Shown: piece by piece, positions 1 through 10,245 of the stretch
Layout of the letters: each line of letters begins with the position of its first letter
Numbering within the stretch: position 1 is the first letter of the stretch
Assembly: GCF_002874775.1 (NCBI RefSeq)
Contig: NZ_CP020991.1
Span: 664,918-728,917, forward strand
Direction: 5' to 3'
Source: Monoglobus pectinilyticus
GTDB lineage: Bacteria > Bacillota > Clostridia > Monoglobales > Monoglobaceae
DNA: 64,000 bases
Made by a program: the position numbers and the translations under genes
Notes under the pieces: model-generated
Databases searched by the model: none
The model's input: only the letters and a program-made list of their open reading frames with translations
What the model was told of the DNA's origin: nothing

Positions 1-96
1 AATCTGCTTTGCTTCTTCAATAGAAGAAATTCCATGCTTTTCTAGCTCTGCATTGATTTGCTCAATTCTTCTTTCATAACTCTCAAATAAAGCCAT
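1..96 (-). CDS. GGGtGRT-family protein, N-terminal fragment (truncated by window edge)
   Basis: Only the first 32 codons are inside the window. They begin MALFESYERRIEQINAEL, which I recognise as the conserved start of the GGGtGRT protein family, a clostridial protein of unknown biochemical role that is habitually encoded next to a NifU-like scaffold. Start is ATG at 96, preceded by a strong GGAGGAATTT ribosome-binding site. The upstream NifU-like gene ends 19 bases before, so the two are almost certainly one transcript. Family assignment rests on N-terminal similarity and on the neighbour; the namesake GGGTGRT motif lies outside the window. Confidence 0.8.
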   Translation of the reverse strand, partial: MALFESYERRIEQINAELEKHGISSIEEAKQI

Positions 97-115
97 ATCT
101 AAATTCCTCCTATTC

Positions 116-808
116 TTATTCGTGACGCGGGTCAATCAGTTTAACTGCATCGTCAACCCGTCCGTACTGACCGCTCGCCTTTTCCAAAGCTTCGTTTGCG
201 TCCATACCATTTGTAATCATTTCCATCATTTTTCCGAGATGAACAAACTTATATCCTATAATAGTGTCGTTTTCATCCACAGCACATTTAGTAATATATC
301 CTTCTGCAAGTTCAAGATATCTAGGACCTTTAGCAAGTGTAGCATATGTAGTACCAACCTGGCTTCTAAGACCTTTACCTAAATCTTCAAGACCGGCTCC
401 TATAGGCAGTCCATCTTCTGAAAATGCTGTCTGAGTACGTCCATAGGCAATCTGTAGGAACAGTTCTCTCATTGCTGTGTTAATAGCGTCACAGACCAAA
501 TCTGTATTGAGGGCCTCTAAAATTGTCTTACCGACAAGAATTTCAGACGCCATAGCTGCTGAATGCGTCATACCGCTGCAGCCTACTGTCTCAATCAGCG
601 CCTCCTGGATAACCCCTTCCTTAACATTAAGAGTAAGCTTACATGTGCCCTGCTGAGGTGCACACCAGCCAATTCCGTGGGTCAAGCCTGAAATGTCTGT
701 AACTTCTTTAGCCTGCGTCCATTTTCCCTCCTGAGGAATAGGCGCAGGACCGTGATACGCACCCTTCGCCAAGGGGCACATCGCTTCTACTTCACTTGAA
801 TACTTCAT
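116..808 (-). CDS. NifU-like iron-sulfur cluster assembly scaffold protein
   Basis: The 230-residue protein resembles the NifU/IscU-fold scaffold encoded with GGGtGRT proteins in Clostridia. Cysteines at 11, 49, 56 and 77 are the visible candidate cluster ligands; the Cys77 context, ETVGCSGMTHSAAM, corresponds to the scaffold active loop. Role inferred: building or carrying Fe-S clusters in the cytosol, possibly for the GGGtGRT partner just downstream. The start ATG at 808 follows AAAGGAG. A sigma-A-like promoter lies about 115-140 bases upstream, leaving a leader of about 105 bases. The exact client protein is unknown. Confidence 0.85.
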   Translation of the reverse strand: MKYSSEVEAMCPLAKGAYHGPAPIPQEGKWTQAKEVTDISGLTHGIGWCAPQQGTCKLTLNVKEGVIQEALIETVGCSGMTHSAAMASEILVGKTILEALNTDLVCDAINTAMRELFLQIAYGRTQTAFSEDGLPIGAGLEDLGKGLRSQVGTTYATLAKGPRYLELAEGYITKCAVDENDTIIGYKFVHLGKMMEMITNGMDANEALEKASGQYGRVDDAVKLIDPRHE

Positions 809-921
809 ATGTTTGCTCCTTTCATTTTGCGGAACACCGATTTAGGCAAAAAAAATAAATACAAATGCACCCTTTCGGCTGCAAAACCGCCAAAATTCGA
901 TTGAAACCGCTTACTGTGATA

Positions 922-949
922 ATTATATCATAAAATTATAATTATGCAA
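922..949 (-). promoter_or_regulatory. Promoter of the NifU-like/GGGtGRT operon
   Basis: Reading the minus strand, TTGCAT (949-944) and a perfect TATAAT (927-922) are separated by 16 bases. Expected start is near 915, giving a leader of about 105 nt before the NifU-like gene. I see no recognisable riboswitch in that leader. Confidence 0.5.
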
Positions 950-1044
950 CAGGATAATTTAATTTTTTTAATTTCTGAAAACAGTTTGGGGCATTTGACA
1001 AAATCTTGACAAAGTATATTGCGTAAGGCGTAAATTTTGCATAA

Positions 1045-1125
1045 ATAACTCCCCGGGAAAATATCGAAGATGCAGTTCTGTCTATGAAAACAGAGCTGCA
1101 CTTTCCGTATCTCCCAGGGAGTTAT
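1045..1125. terminator. Long imperfect hairpin downstream of the GH5 gene
   Basis: An 81-nt inverted repeat folds end to end: outer ATAACTCCC pairs with GGGAGTTAT, then GGGA with TCCC across one mismatch, and inner TGCAG-TCTGT pairs with ACAGA-CTGCA. It sits 30 bases past the stop of the GH5 gene and may terminate that transcript, but its T-tract is weak and it is longer than most terminators, so a small mobile palindrome is an alternative. Confidence 0.5.
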
Positions 1126-1154
1126 ATTTAATTGATCATAATAAAGAAGTCAGT

Positions 1155-4100
1155 TTAATCACTAAGCGGTATCATTTGTTCAAACGAATTCCAAATAAAC
1201 GCTTTTGCTGTCTGTCCGTCAGATACCGGAATATCAAAACCTGAAACAGTAAGTTTTCCGTTAGACATATTATCTAAACCGACAGGTTTTGAATCGTAGA
1301 CGCTCATTCTGCCGTCAGCGTCATAAACGCAAACTACTGCTAATATATCACTTTCAGGAGCATAATTCATATCGGCAGTAACAGATGTGACTTTTCCTCC
1401 GTCTATAACGGCTTTAGCATTGCTAAACGCCATACTTCCAACCGTCACGTCAAATTCAACTGTAAGTCCGTTATCAGTAACAGCGGTTATCTTTGCGGAA
1501 CCTTCTCTGAGTGCTGTAAACTTAGCTGTGCAAACACCGTTATTATCAGCTGAAACAGCATTGTCTTTAACCATTGCAACACTCTCATCAGAAGATACGA
1601 ATGTCACCAAAGACGTGCTGTCAGCAGGAGTAATTTTTGTCTTAATATCAACATTATCTCCGGCGTTTAAAACTATCCTTTTCTCAGACACAGCTTCATG
1701 CTTCTCAGCAGGCTTGCTGTCGTCAGAACTATTTGGCGTGAATTTTAGATTTTGAAGTGTAAATGTTATCTCAATCTTTGACGGTGTATCCGATGAAGTA
1801 AAGTTAACAGTATGGTTACTTGACGAAACTTCTTTGACAGCCGAACCGTCCCAACCGTTTATAGGATCGTTTGTATCAAATACGCTGTTTTCTTTTAATG
1901 CTGACTTAAAGTCCGTCTTGGTTATTGTAAGCGAAACACCATCAAGCTTAATTGAATCATATCTTATATCACAGCTGTCAAGGGGCGATTTTACAGCCTG
2001 ACCTGTTGCTACAGCATTATCCTTTATATAGACTGAAGTCAAATTTTTAAGATATTTTATACCGGCAGTTTTGGCTTTATCAGATAAATCGGTTGCAGTA
2101 TCAAACGAAACAGTATATTGACCGTCTCCCTTTACCTTTATTGGCGTGCCTATCTCATTTGCCGCATAAAGAGAATCGTTATAATATACATTTGCAGCTA
2201 GTTCTATGGATTCATCAGAAGAGGACTCTGTAACTGTAACCGGAACGGTTTTAGTAATTCCGCTCGAGGACATAACCGTTATATATGTCTGACCCGCTGA
2301 AACACCAACAATTTTGCCGAGAGGATTGATAGTTGCAACCCTCGGATTTGATGATGAATAAATCAATGAATCAGTATTATCGGCAGGCTCAGCCGAAACA
2401 CTCATATTAACATATTTATCTTTCATCACCTGATAGCTTTCACTGTCAGTTAATATTGAGGTTATTTGCTTATCTGAATTTTTAGGAAGAACTCTTACTG
2501 TCATTTCCGCCTCTTTAGAGCCGCTCTGCGAAAATGCTGTTATAGTCGCGTATCCTATCTTTCTTCCTCTTATCATTCCTCTTGAAACAGTAGCAACCGA
2601 GTCGTCGCTGGATTTCCACAGCAAAACGTCATTTGTTCCCAACGGCTGAACCTCTGCGCTTACTGTGACGCTGTCACCATACTCAATATCAATATTGGCG
2701 TCTGATAAAGATATATCGGTTATATTGGTTATAGCAGGATTGATAGCTATATCAGTCATATCATAACTCTTATTTTTGCTTGACGGAGTAAGATAGACGC
2801 CTCTCATCATAGCGTCGGTGATGGTCTTAAATATCGGAGCGTTTCCCTCACGGTTCCAAACTGAGAATGTTGAATCCGGCTTCTGGGTCAAATCAAACCA
2901 TCCCTGATCCCAAACACACGGAACAACCTTTCCAACCTGGCAAGCACGAGTAACTATTTCATCAAACCATGCCCTGTCTATGTCATTATATCCGCTCGGA
3001 TTAGCACTGTTCATCTTATTTCTGTTTCCGTACTCTCCCAATATAATTGGAACTTTATGTTTCTTTACCATCTTTGTCAAAGCCGATACAACCTCATATA
3101 CCTCTGAATATGTCCAGCTAGTTTTAGTGCTTGACTTATATATATGAGCTGAGAACATAAGACGGTTGCTGGAATTATAGTAATCAGTCGGCAATGCGAA
3201 TCCGCTTTGCGTTCCACCATTTGCATAGTGAGATACTGCTGACAGCCAGCGTTTAGTATTATTTGAGCCTGTAGAACGCACTACATTGACGAATATCTGA
3301 TTTAAATTCACTATAACAGGCGTATCTTTAGTAATAGCAGCAGACGAATTCTTGTCGCTGCCTTCCATACAAGTTAGTTCGTTTGCCGATTCAAATATAA
3401 GATGCTCGTCATAATCCTTAAAATGCTCAGCTATATGTCTCCATACGCATTCAAACTTTTCATATACCTTATCTATATCGTCAGCGGCAACTCTCAGCCA
3501 GCCGTCCTGCTCCGCTCCGTCATGATGGATATTAATTATAGTATACATATCAAGCGAGGTACAATAATCAACTATATCCTGAACACGGTTTATCCACGCG
3601 TCATTGATTGCATAACCATTTTCATCGTCAATCATATCCCCCCATGTAACAGGAACACGAACCGTATTGAACCCAGCGTCATGAACAGCCTTGATTATTT
3701 CCTGAGTTGTTACAACACTCTGCCATGCTGTTTCTGCCGGATGAAAACCTGTATGACCGTCCATAGTATTGCCAAGATTCCAGCCAACACCCATTTCATA
3801 TATAGTGTTATCACCGCTTATTATTCTAAAATCCATTGGATTTGAAGATTCCGTGCTGTCAACAAACAAAAGTTTAGATTTAGCTTTTTCTAAATCTGCT
3901 CTAGCACTGGCATATTTTGTATCGGCAACAGAACTGTTATAAACTGACTGGGCTGTAGTTACCGCTTTTTGGAACGTTGACCAGGAATCAGGCTGATATT
4001 TTGACTCATCCATCCCGGCACAGTAATCAAGACTTAATTTAAGTCTTTTTTTATCAGTCATCACGCCCGGGTCTTCTGTCTCAGGAGCCAAATAATAATA

Positions 4101-4577
4101 CCCGGTTAAAGTTGCGTCATATCCTGAGTTTTCTAAAAACGAGATATTGATTCCTTTCAAAGTTCCTGAGGTGAGCGAAGCTTTTACATCAGCAACCGAC
4201 AAATATGCCGTGTAAACACCGTCCGATAAAATAGAATCGCCTATCTTTATCTTGTTATCATTCCATCCGCCCCAGGCGGTGTCAAACGGTTGAACTGTGA
4301 AAATTTCCGTATCATCGGTCACAGTACCCGTTACAGTATATGTAACTTTTATATAACTGCTGTTTAGCAAATCCGCACCCTGAACGGTTTGAATATACCC
4401 GTCAAATGTTCCGTCTGTCCCCACTCTGTTAGTGGTATCCGTTACTTTTTCCAGTACGCTGGTTTCTACCATACCGTCCCACGGGTTAGCCGCAAAAACT
4501 GTTACCATACCAGCAGAAGTCCCAGCAATACCTAAAACCCATGTTAATACAAAAGCTAATAGTTTTTTTAAATGCAC
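1155..4577 (-). CDS. Secreted modular GH5 glycanase with Ig-like domains
   Basis: 1140 residues. A signal peptide (about 1-30) is followed by a beta-sandwich binding-module-like region (about 35-165), a FIVAR-like helical segment (about 175-245) and a GH5 catalytic domain (about 250-600). The catalytic residues appear to be the acid/base E400 (SANEL, where the family usually has NEP) and the nucleophile E515 (LGEYG), with VRVPVTW and NIHHDG as further family motifs. BIG2-type Ig-like repeats, a second binding-like region and a third Ig-like repeat fill 630-1050. Likely activity is endo-beta-1,4-glycan hydrolysis outside the cell; cellulose, xyloglucan or mannan cannot be told apart here. Start ATG at 4577. 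The gene stands alone. Confidence 0.9.
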   Translation of the reverse strand: MHLKKLLAFVLTWVLGIAGTSAGMVTVFAANPWDGMVETSVLEKVTDTTNRVGTDGTFDGYIQTVQGADLLNSSYIKVTYTVTGTVTDDTEIFTVQPFDTAWGGWNDNKIKIGDSILSDGVYTAYLSVADVKASLTSGTLKGINISFLENSGYDATLTGYYYLAPETEDPGVMTDKKRLKLSLDYCAGMDESKYQPDSWSTFQKAVTTAQSVYNSSVADTKYASARADLEKAKSKLLFVDSTESSNPMDFRIISGDNTIYEMGVGWNLGNTMDGHTGFHPAETAWQSVVTTQEIIKAVHDAGFNTVRVPVTWGDMIDDENGYAINDAWINRVQDIVDYCTSLDMYTIINIHHDGAEQDGWLRVAADDIDKVYEKFECVWRHIAEHFKDYDEHLIFESANELTCMEGSDKNSSAAITKDTPVIVNLNQIFVNVVRSTGSNNTKRWLSAVSHYANGGTQSGFALPTDYYNSSNRLMFSAHIYKSSTKTSWTYSEVYEVVSALTKMVKKHKVPIILGEYGNRNKMNSANPSGYNDIDRAWFDEIVTRACQVGKVVPCVWDQGWFDLTQKPDSTFSVWNREGNAPIFKTITDAMMRGVYLTPSSKNKSYDMTDIAINPAITNITDISLSDANIDIEYGDSVTVSAEVQPLGTNDVLLWKSSDDSVATVSRGMIRGRKIGYATITAFSQSGSKEAEMTVRVLPKNSDKQITSILTDSESYQVMKDKYVNMSVSAEPADNTDSLIYSSSNPRVATINPLGKIVGVSAGQTYITVMSSSGITKTVPVTVTESSSDESIELAANVYYNDSLYAANEIGTPIKVKGDGQYTVSFDTATDLSDKAKTAGIKYLKNLTSVYIKDNAVATGQAVKSPLDSCDIRYDSIKLDGVSLTITKTDFKSALKENSVFDTNDPINGWDGSAVKEVSSSNHTVNFTSSDTPSKIEITFTLQNLKFTPNSSDDSKPAEKHEAVSEKRIVLNAGDNVDIKTKITPADSTSLVTFVSSDESVAMVKDNAVSADNNGVCTAKFTALREGSAKITAVTDNGLTVEFDVTVGSMAFSNAKAVIDGGKVTSVTADMNYAPESDILAVVCVYDADGRMSVYDSKPVGLDNMSNGKLTVSGFDIPVSDGQTAKAFIWNSFEQMIPLSD

Positions 4578-4941
4578 AAAAATACCCCCTCTAAAATATT
4601 TTTACTTTCATATTTTTCATTATATAGCATTTTATACAATACTTCAAGCTAAAAACTTAAAAAAATATTAAAAACTCATATATAATAACAATAAAACTGT
4701 ATTTTTCAAGAATACAAATATATTGAAAATTATAATAAACATCATAACATAAAAAATTTTTATTATATATACTTCAACATACTTAAATATTTCACTTATA
4801 TACAGACTAAACCCTTATATAAAAGTTGCTGCCAAAACATAATTAAATTTTTGTGTAACATAATGTCGGAAGCTGCAATATAATATATTGAGGTTACGGC
4901 AAAGCCGCATACCATTAAATATTTTAGGAGGATTTTTGATT
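4578..4941. other. AT-rich divergent spacer
   Basis: 364 bases separating the GH5 gene from the Cys-rich gene. It must hold both promoters. A TATAAT at 4879-4884 is the best -10 for the rightward gene, but no good -35 hexamer lies at normal spacing, so an alternative sigma factor is possible. No gene is visible. Confidence 0.4.
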
Positions 4942-5895
4942 ATGAGCTGCAAAAATGAATTTACAAGACAGCGCGCAGCCAGCTGCGGCTGTAATAATGC
5001 TGAAACAGCTGCAGAGCCTGTAAGCGTTCCCGGAACTGTTCAGGATACTGAAAGCGAGAACAGCGAATGCAAAAGAAGACGCAGTGAAGAATTTTCTGAG
5101 CCGGTTTGTGTGAGCGTTGACAAAGTTTATGACGCATGCAGAGAGAGAACCTGCGTTGTAGACGAGCGCGTTTACTTCACAGAGTGCGGTCAGGAAATAA
5201 TAGAAAGCGCAATAAATGTTAAACTTAAAAAGGCGGAAATTATCTGGGTGTACACAGACACAGAACCTGTATTATATAGCTCAGGCTATTATTCAGTAGA
5301 CATAAAATACTTTATTGACGTTACTATTGAAGCATTCTCGGATGTTTGTGCTCCTACAGAAGTTCACGGACTTGTAACCTATGACAAACGCGTTATGTTA
5401 TATGGAAGCGAAGGTCAAACAAAGAGTTTTGAATCTACAATCGACCCCGGAGACTGCATGGAACATATCTGGAAAAGCAACAACATGCCTAAAATAACTG
5501 TTGAGGTAGTTAACCCAATAGCTCTCAGCGCACGCCTTGTTGACGATTCATGCTGCTGCTGTGACACAAATGTTTCTATTCCTACAAACATTTGTTCATG
5601 TTATGGCGAAGATCTTGTTATAGCTAACAACATCAAGAAAGTTCTTGTCAGTCTAGGTCTTTTCACTATCGTTAGAATAGAAAGAAAAGTTCAGCTTTTG
5701 ATAGACGCAGTTGATTTCTGTATTCCGGAAAAGACCTGCGTCGGAGCTACACCTCAAGACCCATGTGATCTTTTTGATAACGTTAGATTCCCGATAGACG
5801 AATTCTTCCCGCCGACAAAGACAAATGATTTCACATCTTCTAATTGCGGTAAGAATGACCGCGGCTGTGGCTGTGGATGCAGATGCGGAAACTAA
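4942..5895 (+). CDS. Conserved Cys-rich clostridial protein, possibly spore-associated
   Basis: 317 residues from the ATG at 4942, chosen because TTTTAGGAGGATTTTTGATT precedes it; the frame is open further upstream but has no ribosome-binding site there. The protein matches a family I know only as hypothetical in Clostridia: a central soluble domain (ERVYFTECGQEII, VTYDKRVMLYGSEG) plus Cys clusters, including CCCC near residue 210 and a C-terminal GCGCGCRCGN tail. No signal peptide or membrane segment. The Cys-rich ends recall coat or exosporium proteins that cross-link by disulfides, but that role is inference. Confidence 0.6.
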   Translation: MSCKNEFTRQRAASCGCNNAETAAEPVSVPGTVQDTESENSECKRRRSEEFSEPVCVSVDKVYDACRERTCVVDERVYFTECGQEIIESAINVKLKKAEIIWVYTDTEPVLYSSGYYSVDIKYFIDVTIEAFSDVCAPTEVHGLVTYDKRVMLYGSEGQTKSFESTIDPGDCMEHIWKSNNMPKITVEVVNPIALSARLVDDSCCCCDTNVSIPTNICSCYGEDLVIANNIKKVLVSLGLFTIVRIERKVQLLIDAVDFCIPEKTCVGATPQDPCDLFDNVRFPIDEFFPPTKTNDFTSSNCGKNDRGCGCGCRCGN

Positions 5896-5933
5896 TAAAA
5901 TTGCAGTAAACTTTGAATATTAAAATTTAAAAA

Positions 5934-5967
5934 CCGGCCGGTTCGCTTTTGCGGATACGGCCGATTT
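5934..5967 (+). terminator. Terminator after the Cys-rich gene
   Basis: A GGCCG...CGGCC hairpin followed by GATTTTTCTG lies 40 bases past the stop. The rest of the 5896-6210 spacer is AT-rich, with only an unassigned promoter for the next gene. Confidence 0.6.
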
Positions 5968-6210
5968 TTCTGTTGAATTATTATTTATATTTTTATGAAT
6001 TAGAAAAAATTTTAAATTTTGGGAACTTTTTTCGAATAACAGAAGTCATATTTACTAACTAAGTGTTGTTTTAAAAATATATTTAGTGCATTTCGACAAA
6101 TTGATATAATTTTATACGAAAGCTTATAAATTTATTTTTAAGAACTTCATTATGGTTATAGATTTATTATATATATAATAAAAAATTTATTTTAGAAAGA
6201 GGGATTAAAA

Positions 6211-9132
6211 ATGAAAAAAACTTTCATAAAAAAACTGCGCTTTCTGCCTCTGATGCTGACAATAGCTGTGTTTATATCTATGTTCTCCTTCTTCACGGCA
6301 TACGCCGATGAACCAACTAATAATTACACCGCCAAAATTGGAAATACATATTATACTTCTCTAAAAACAGCCGTTGAATCTGCTAAAAATGGCGATGTAA
6401 TTGAGCCGGCCAATGAGCGGGTTGTTATAACCTCAGGCGAAAAAGCCGAATTAAAATCCTCGGTTACCATTAATGGCTTTACATTTGGTGACGGCGGATT
6501 TATAAGCGCCGCCGGAAACTATGACTTTTCATTAAAAAACTGTAAATTTACAGCCCAAAATTCATACATAAACAACGGCGTCAGAACGCCTGTATCTTTG
6601 TCGGTTAAAGGAAAACTGACAGTTTCAGGAAATGATTTTTCCAAAGCTGCCGACAATGCTTATTTCAATTGTATAGAAACCGGATATAATGGGATATATG
6701 AAGTTCAAAACGGCAGTGTGTTTTCTGAAAACAATTTCGGAAATATAGCTAACAACGCTATAAGCATATACTCAGTTTCAGATAACGCGGTTATATCCAT
6801 AGTCAAAAACAACTTTAAAAATTCAACAAATCCCATACGGCTTGGAAACACCCGTTATAAATCTGTTAACGCCATTTTTGATTTCAAATATAATACCAGT
6901 GATACCGGGTCAGATTTTATAATACTAAAAGATGATGGAACAACAAATGAAAACCACGAAATATTTTCCGGGTATAAAATTAATATCGCAAACCTGAAAA
7001 ACAATAAGACAGGGATAATGGCTTCTTCTAATAATCCGAGACAATATTTTGTAAAAAATAACGGCGCAGTAAACCAAACTTCTAATATGCCGGCAGTGAC
7101 ATTTAATATTTTGCCTGAGCCGGCCTCCGCATCTCCATCAGCTGTGGAAACACCGGGATTACAGCCTACAATTATTCCCACCCTGCCTCCTGCAGAAACG
7201 ACCACAGCACCACCTACGTCGGAACCAACTGCTGCTCCTACTTTGGAACCAACAGCCGAACCAACCATGGAACCAACGCCCGATCCAACAACAACCCCGA
7301 CAGCAGAACCGACGATTGAACCGACAGAAGAGCCAACTTTTGTCCCTTCCGCTGAACCAACAGCAGCTGCAAGTTCTGACCCTGAAGCGACAAATTCACC
7401 TTCAACAGAACCGGGTTCAGACCCTACTGCAACACCAAGTTTTGACCCTGAAGCTTCCATAAGTCCGATTCCAACTCCTGAAGCAACCGCAAACGTACCA
7501 ACCCAAACGCCGGAACCTCTTTATCTTGTTTCTATAAATGCTGATGAAAACATCACAAATGTTAAACTTATAAATAAAGAGACAGCTTCCGAAACAGAAA
7601 TGGTTAGAGCCACAGATACAGCGGATAAAGTATTATTTACTGCATCTGTACCAAACGGAGCTTATGATATTTCAGCTATAGCAATTGAAGGAAAAGAGCC
7701 TGATTTGAAAAACAGTGACATAAGCCTGAACGTGAACGGCTATGACATATCCGGAACGGTTGTCACACAAGACGCAGGCACAATAGACCATATAGAAATA
7801 GCGACTCCTCCGACAAAAACGGAATATATCAACGGAGAAAAATTTGACCCAACCGGATTAGTTCTCAATATAATAAATACAGACGGAACAAGTTCAAACG
7901 TTGTATATGACGAAACAACAAAAGACAGTTTCACATTCAAACCGGGATTAGACACGGAAATACCTGATATTGACGTATATTCCGGAGACAGGTTTATAAA
8001 TATCATATACGGAAACAGGCTGGCAAAACAAGAACTGACATTTATTATGCGCTATGCGTCAGCTGAGATAAAAGCTCCTGCTTCAAATCAAAGGGTAAGC
8101 TTTGATGTCAAGATTCCGGGAAATTCCTATTACACATCAGACCAAGCGGAATGGGACCCAACAGTATATCCGGGAAGCAATTTTAACTATGGCACCGTTT
8201 ATACTGCCGCTGTGACCCTCCACGCTAACGATGGATACACTTTCTCTAAAGATGAAGGCGCAATGACAGCATATATAAATAACAAGCCAGCAGATATAGT
8301 TAATATAAGCGAAGACGGAAAATCCATGACTATCTCACATCAGTTCTATAAAACTTCTGTTATGGGCGGAGGCAACTCAGGTCACTCCACAGGAACAACA
8401 CCTACAGCCACGCCAAAACCTAACCTTAATACTTACGACCACTTTGCATATATAGTCGGATATCCTGACGGATATATAAGACCTGAAAGTAATATCACCA
8501 GAGATGAAGTGGCAACTATTTTCTTTAGACTGCTTACTGATAAATCCAGATCTCAGTATTGGTCACAAGTTAACTATTATGTAGATGTCCCGGCTGACTT
8601 ATGGTCGAACAACGCTATTTCCACTCTTACAAAAGCCGGAATTCTCGGTGGTGACGGCACAGCGTATTTTAAGCCTACAGCTTATATAACCAGAGCTGAA
8701 TTCGCAACAATTGCTGCAAGATTTAGCGATGTAGTCTACAGCGGAACCGGAAAGTTCGGCGACGTTGGCGGACACTGGTCGGAGAATTATGTAAATATCG
8801 CAGCTGAGGAAGGCTGGATACAAGGATATGAAGACGGAACATTTAAACCTGACCAGCTCATAACAAGAGCCGAAGCTATGACGCTTGTCAACAATGTTTT
8901 AAACAGACATGTACGCACAAGCGGTCTTCATAAAAATATGAAGACATGGGCAGATAACAAAGACAAAAATGAATGGTATTACACTGCTGTTCAGGAAGCT
9001 ACCAATACCCATGATTATGAACGCCCTGCCGGTTCAACTTACGAGACCTGGACATATATAGGACGTAATCCCGACTGGGTGCAGCTTGAACAGAAATGGT
9101 CAGACGCTAACAGCGCCGGAAGTATAAACTGA
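6211..9132 (+). CDS. S-layer-homology surface protein with beta-helix-like head and Pro/Thr linker
   Basis: 973 residues. A signal peptide covers about 1-33, ending AYADE. Residues about 40-295 look like a right-handed beta-helix (asparagine ladders such as GNDFSKAADNAYFN). Residues about 300-437 form a PTxEPT-type linker typical of cell-wall-spanning stalks. An Ig-like region around 505-700 contains KTEYINGEKFDPTGL. Three SLH domains at about 740-950 (TRDEVATIFFRLL, TRAEFATIAARF, TRAEAMTLVNNVL) should bind secondary cell-wall polymer. Likely non-covalently attached to the envelope; ligand unknown. A ribosome-binding site AGAGGG precedes the ATG, and a perfect hairpin terminates the transcript. 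Confidence 0.88.
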   Translation: MKKTFIKKLRFLPLMLTIAVFISMFSFFTAYADEPTNNYTAKIGNTYYTSLKTAVESAKNGDVIEPANERVVITSGEKAELKSSVTINGFTFGDGGFISAAGNYDFSLKNCKFTAQNSYINNGVRTPVSLSVKGKLTVSGNDFSKAADNAYFNCIETGYNGIYEVQNGSVFSENNFGNIANNAISIYSVSDNAVISIVKNNFKNSTNPIRLGNTRYKSVNAIFDFKYNTSDTGSDFIILKDDGTTNENHEIFSGYKINIANLKNNKTGIMASSNNPRQYFVKNNGAVNQTSNMPAVTFNILPEPASASPSAVETPGLQPTIIPTLPPAETTTAPPTSEPTAAPTLEPTAEPTMEPTPDPTTTPTAEPTIEPTEEPTFVPSAEPTAAASSDPEATNSPSTEPGSDPTATPSFDPEASISPIPTPEATANVPTQTPEPLYLVSINADENITNVKLINKETASETEMVRATDTADKVLFTASVPNGAYDISAIAIEGKEPDLKNSDISLNVNGYDISGTVVTQDAGTIDHIEIATPPTKTEYINGEKFDPTGLVLNIINTDGTSSNVVYDETTKDSFTFKPGLDTEIPDIDVYSGDRFINIIYGNRLAKQELTFIMRYASAEIKAPASNQRVSFDVKIPGNSYYTSDQAEWDPTVYPGSNFNYGTVYTAAVTLHANDGYTFSKDEGAMTAYINNKPADIVNISEDGKSMTISHQFYKTSVMGGGNSGHSTGTTPTATPKPNLNTYDHFAYIVGYPDGYIRPESNITRDEVATIFFRLLTDKSRSQYWSQVNYYVDVPADLWSNNAISTLTKAGILGGDGTAYFKPTAYITRAEFATIAARFSDVVYSGTGKFGDVGGHWSENYVNIAAEEGWIQGYEDGTFKPDQLITRAEAMTLVNNVLNRHVRTSGLHKNMKTWADNKDKNEWYYTAVQEATNTHDYERPAGSTYETWTYIGRNPDWVQLEQKWSDANSAGSIN

Positions 9133-9158
9133 TTATTAAAGATTAAGTAATATACAAT

Positions 9159-9186
9159 ATGCCGTGTTTCTTAAGAAACACGGCAT
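9159..9186. terminator. Bidirectional terminator between convergent genes
   Basis: A perfect 28-bp inverted repeat (ATGCCGTGTTTCTT and its complement) lies between the stop of the SLH gene and the stop of the DUF378 gene, so it can serve both strands. Confidence 0.75.
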
Positions 9187-9199
9187 ATAACTTATTATA

Positions 9200-9418
9200 T
9201 TAATCCAGCTTTTTAGCTTTGAATCTTGACAAGATTTCATCACGGAAGAAAAATGTTATACTCCACAATGCGCCGAGACCCACAAGCGTATAAATTATCC
9301 TGCTGATGATGCTGGCCGAACCGCCAAACAAAAACGCTACCAAATCAAACTGAAAAATACCGACAAGTCCCCAGTTTAATCCTCCAACAATGACTAAAAT
9401 CAATGCAATAATATCCAT
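9200..9418 (-). CDS. DUF378 small membrane protein
   Basis: 72 residues with two hydrophobic segments separated by a short loop and the hallmark GGLNWGLVG near residue 12, followed by FQFDLVAFLFG. This matches the DUF378 (YuzA-like) family of small bacterial inner-membrane proteins of unknown function. A GGAGGACATAG ribosome-binding site precedes the ATG at 9418. It appears monocistronic. Confidence 0.85.
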   Translation of the reverse strand: MDIIALILVIVGGLNWGLVGIFQFDLVAFLFGGSASIISRIIYTLVGLGALWSITFFFRDEILSRFKAKKLD

Positions 9419-9698
9419 ACTATGTCCTCCATAAATTATTTAATTATAAATTCTTTTGATATTATTTCCTTATAAACTTATATTATTCTAAAAACAGTTA
9501 CATTATTACAACAACTTTGTTTATCAAACACTTTTTTATAACTGATTATTATATTATTATCTAAAACGATTAAAATAATAAGCCAAAAGTTAAAAATTTT
9601 AAATCTGCAAGAACTATTATATTATTTCCAATCAAAAATATTTTATTATAAAACTGTTATAAATATAATCGTTAAAATTTTTGTTTATTATATTTTTT

Positions 9699-10245
9699 AT
9701 TTTAAGCTCTAATTGAATTAATTATTTATATAAATAAAATTTGCGACTGCGCACCTTACGCGGCAGATTTCATCTGCTCTTCCGTTGCTTGCTAATACAT
9801 TTTTTTATATGAGTGTATAATATAAGTAAAAATAAAATCACTTGTATTTTAGGTTCTAATTGAATTAATTATTTATATAAATAAAATTTGTGACTGCGCA
9901 CCTAATGAGTCAGATTACATCTGCCCTGCCGAAGCTTGCAGAAAATATTTTTTATACGAGTATATATTTGTAAAAATAATACCATTTGTAATTTAGGAAC
10001 TAATTAGAATTAATTATTTAATATAAATAAAATTTGTGACTGCGCGCCTAACGAGGTAGATTACATTTGCCCTGCCGAAGCTTGCAGAAAATATTTTTTA
10101 TACGAGTATATATTTTTGTAAAAATAAAACCATCTGTAATATAGAAATTAATTAGAATTAATTATTTATATAAATAAAGTTTGCGACTGCGCACCTTACG
10201 CGGCAGATTTCATCTGCCCTTCCGTTGCTTGCATAAATCATTTAT
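9699..10245 (+). repeat. Palindromic repeat array, forward orientation, 4 units of about 147 bp
   Basis: Four units repeat every 146-147 bp (the GCTTGC landmark ends at 9792, 9939, 10085 and 10232). Each is an AT-rich frame around a 50-nt GC-rich island: GACTGCGC-CCT, a 7-bp hairpin of the type GGCAGAT-loop-ATCTGC(C), then CC-GCC(G/T)-GCTTGC. Units 1 and 4 share variant bases (CTTACGCGG, TTGCTTGC), and so do 2 and 3. The flanking spacer holds no gene. Confidence 0.85.

Noticed and set aside
809-921. Riboswitch in the leader of the NifU-like gene
   Set aside because: A 105-nt leader exists, but I could not match its short stems to any known aptamer.
6855-7460. Minus-strand open frame of 201 codons, Gly/Ser/Val-rich
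   Set aside because: It is the antisense of the Pro/Thr-Glu linker of the SLH protein; the repeated codons keep the other strand open.
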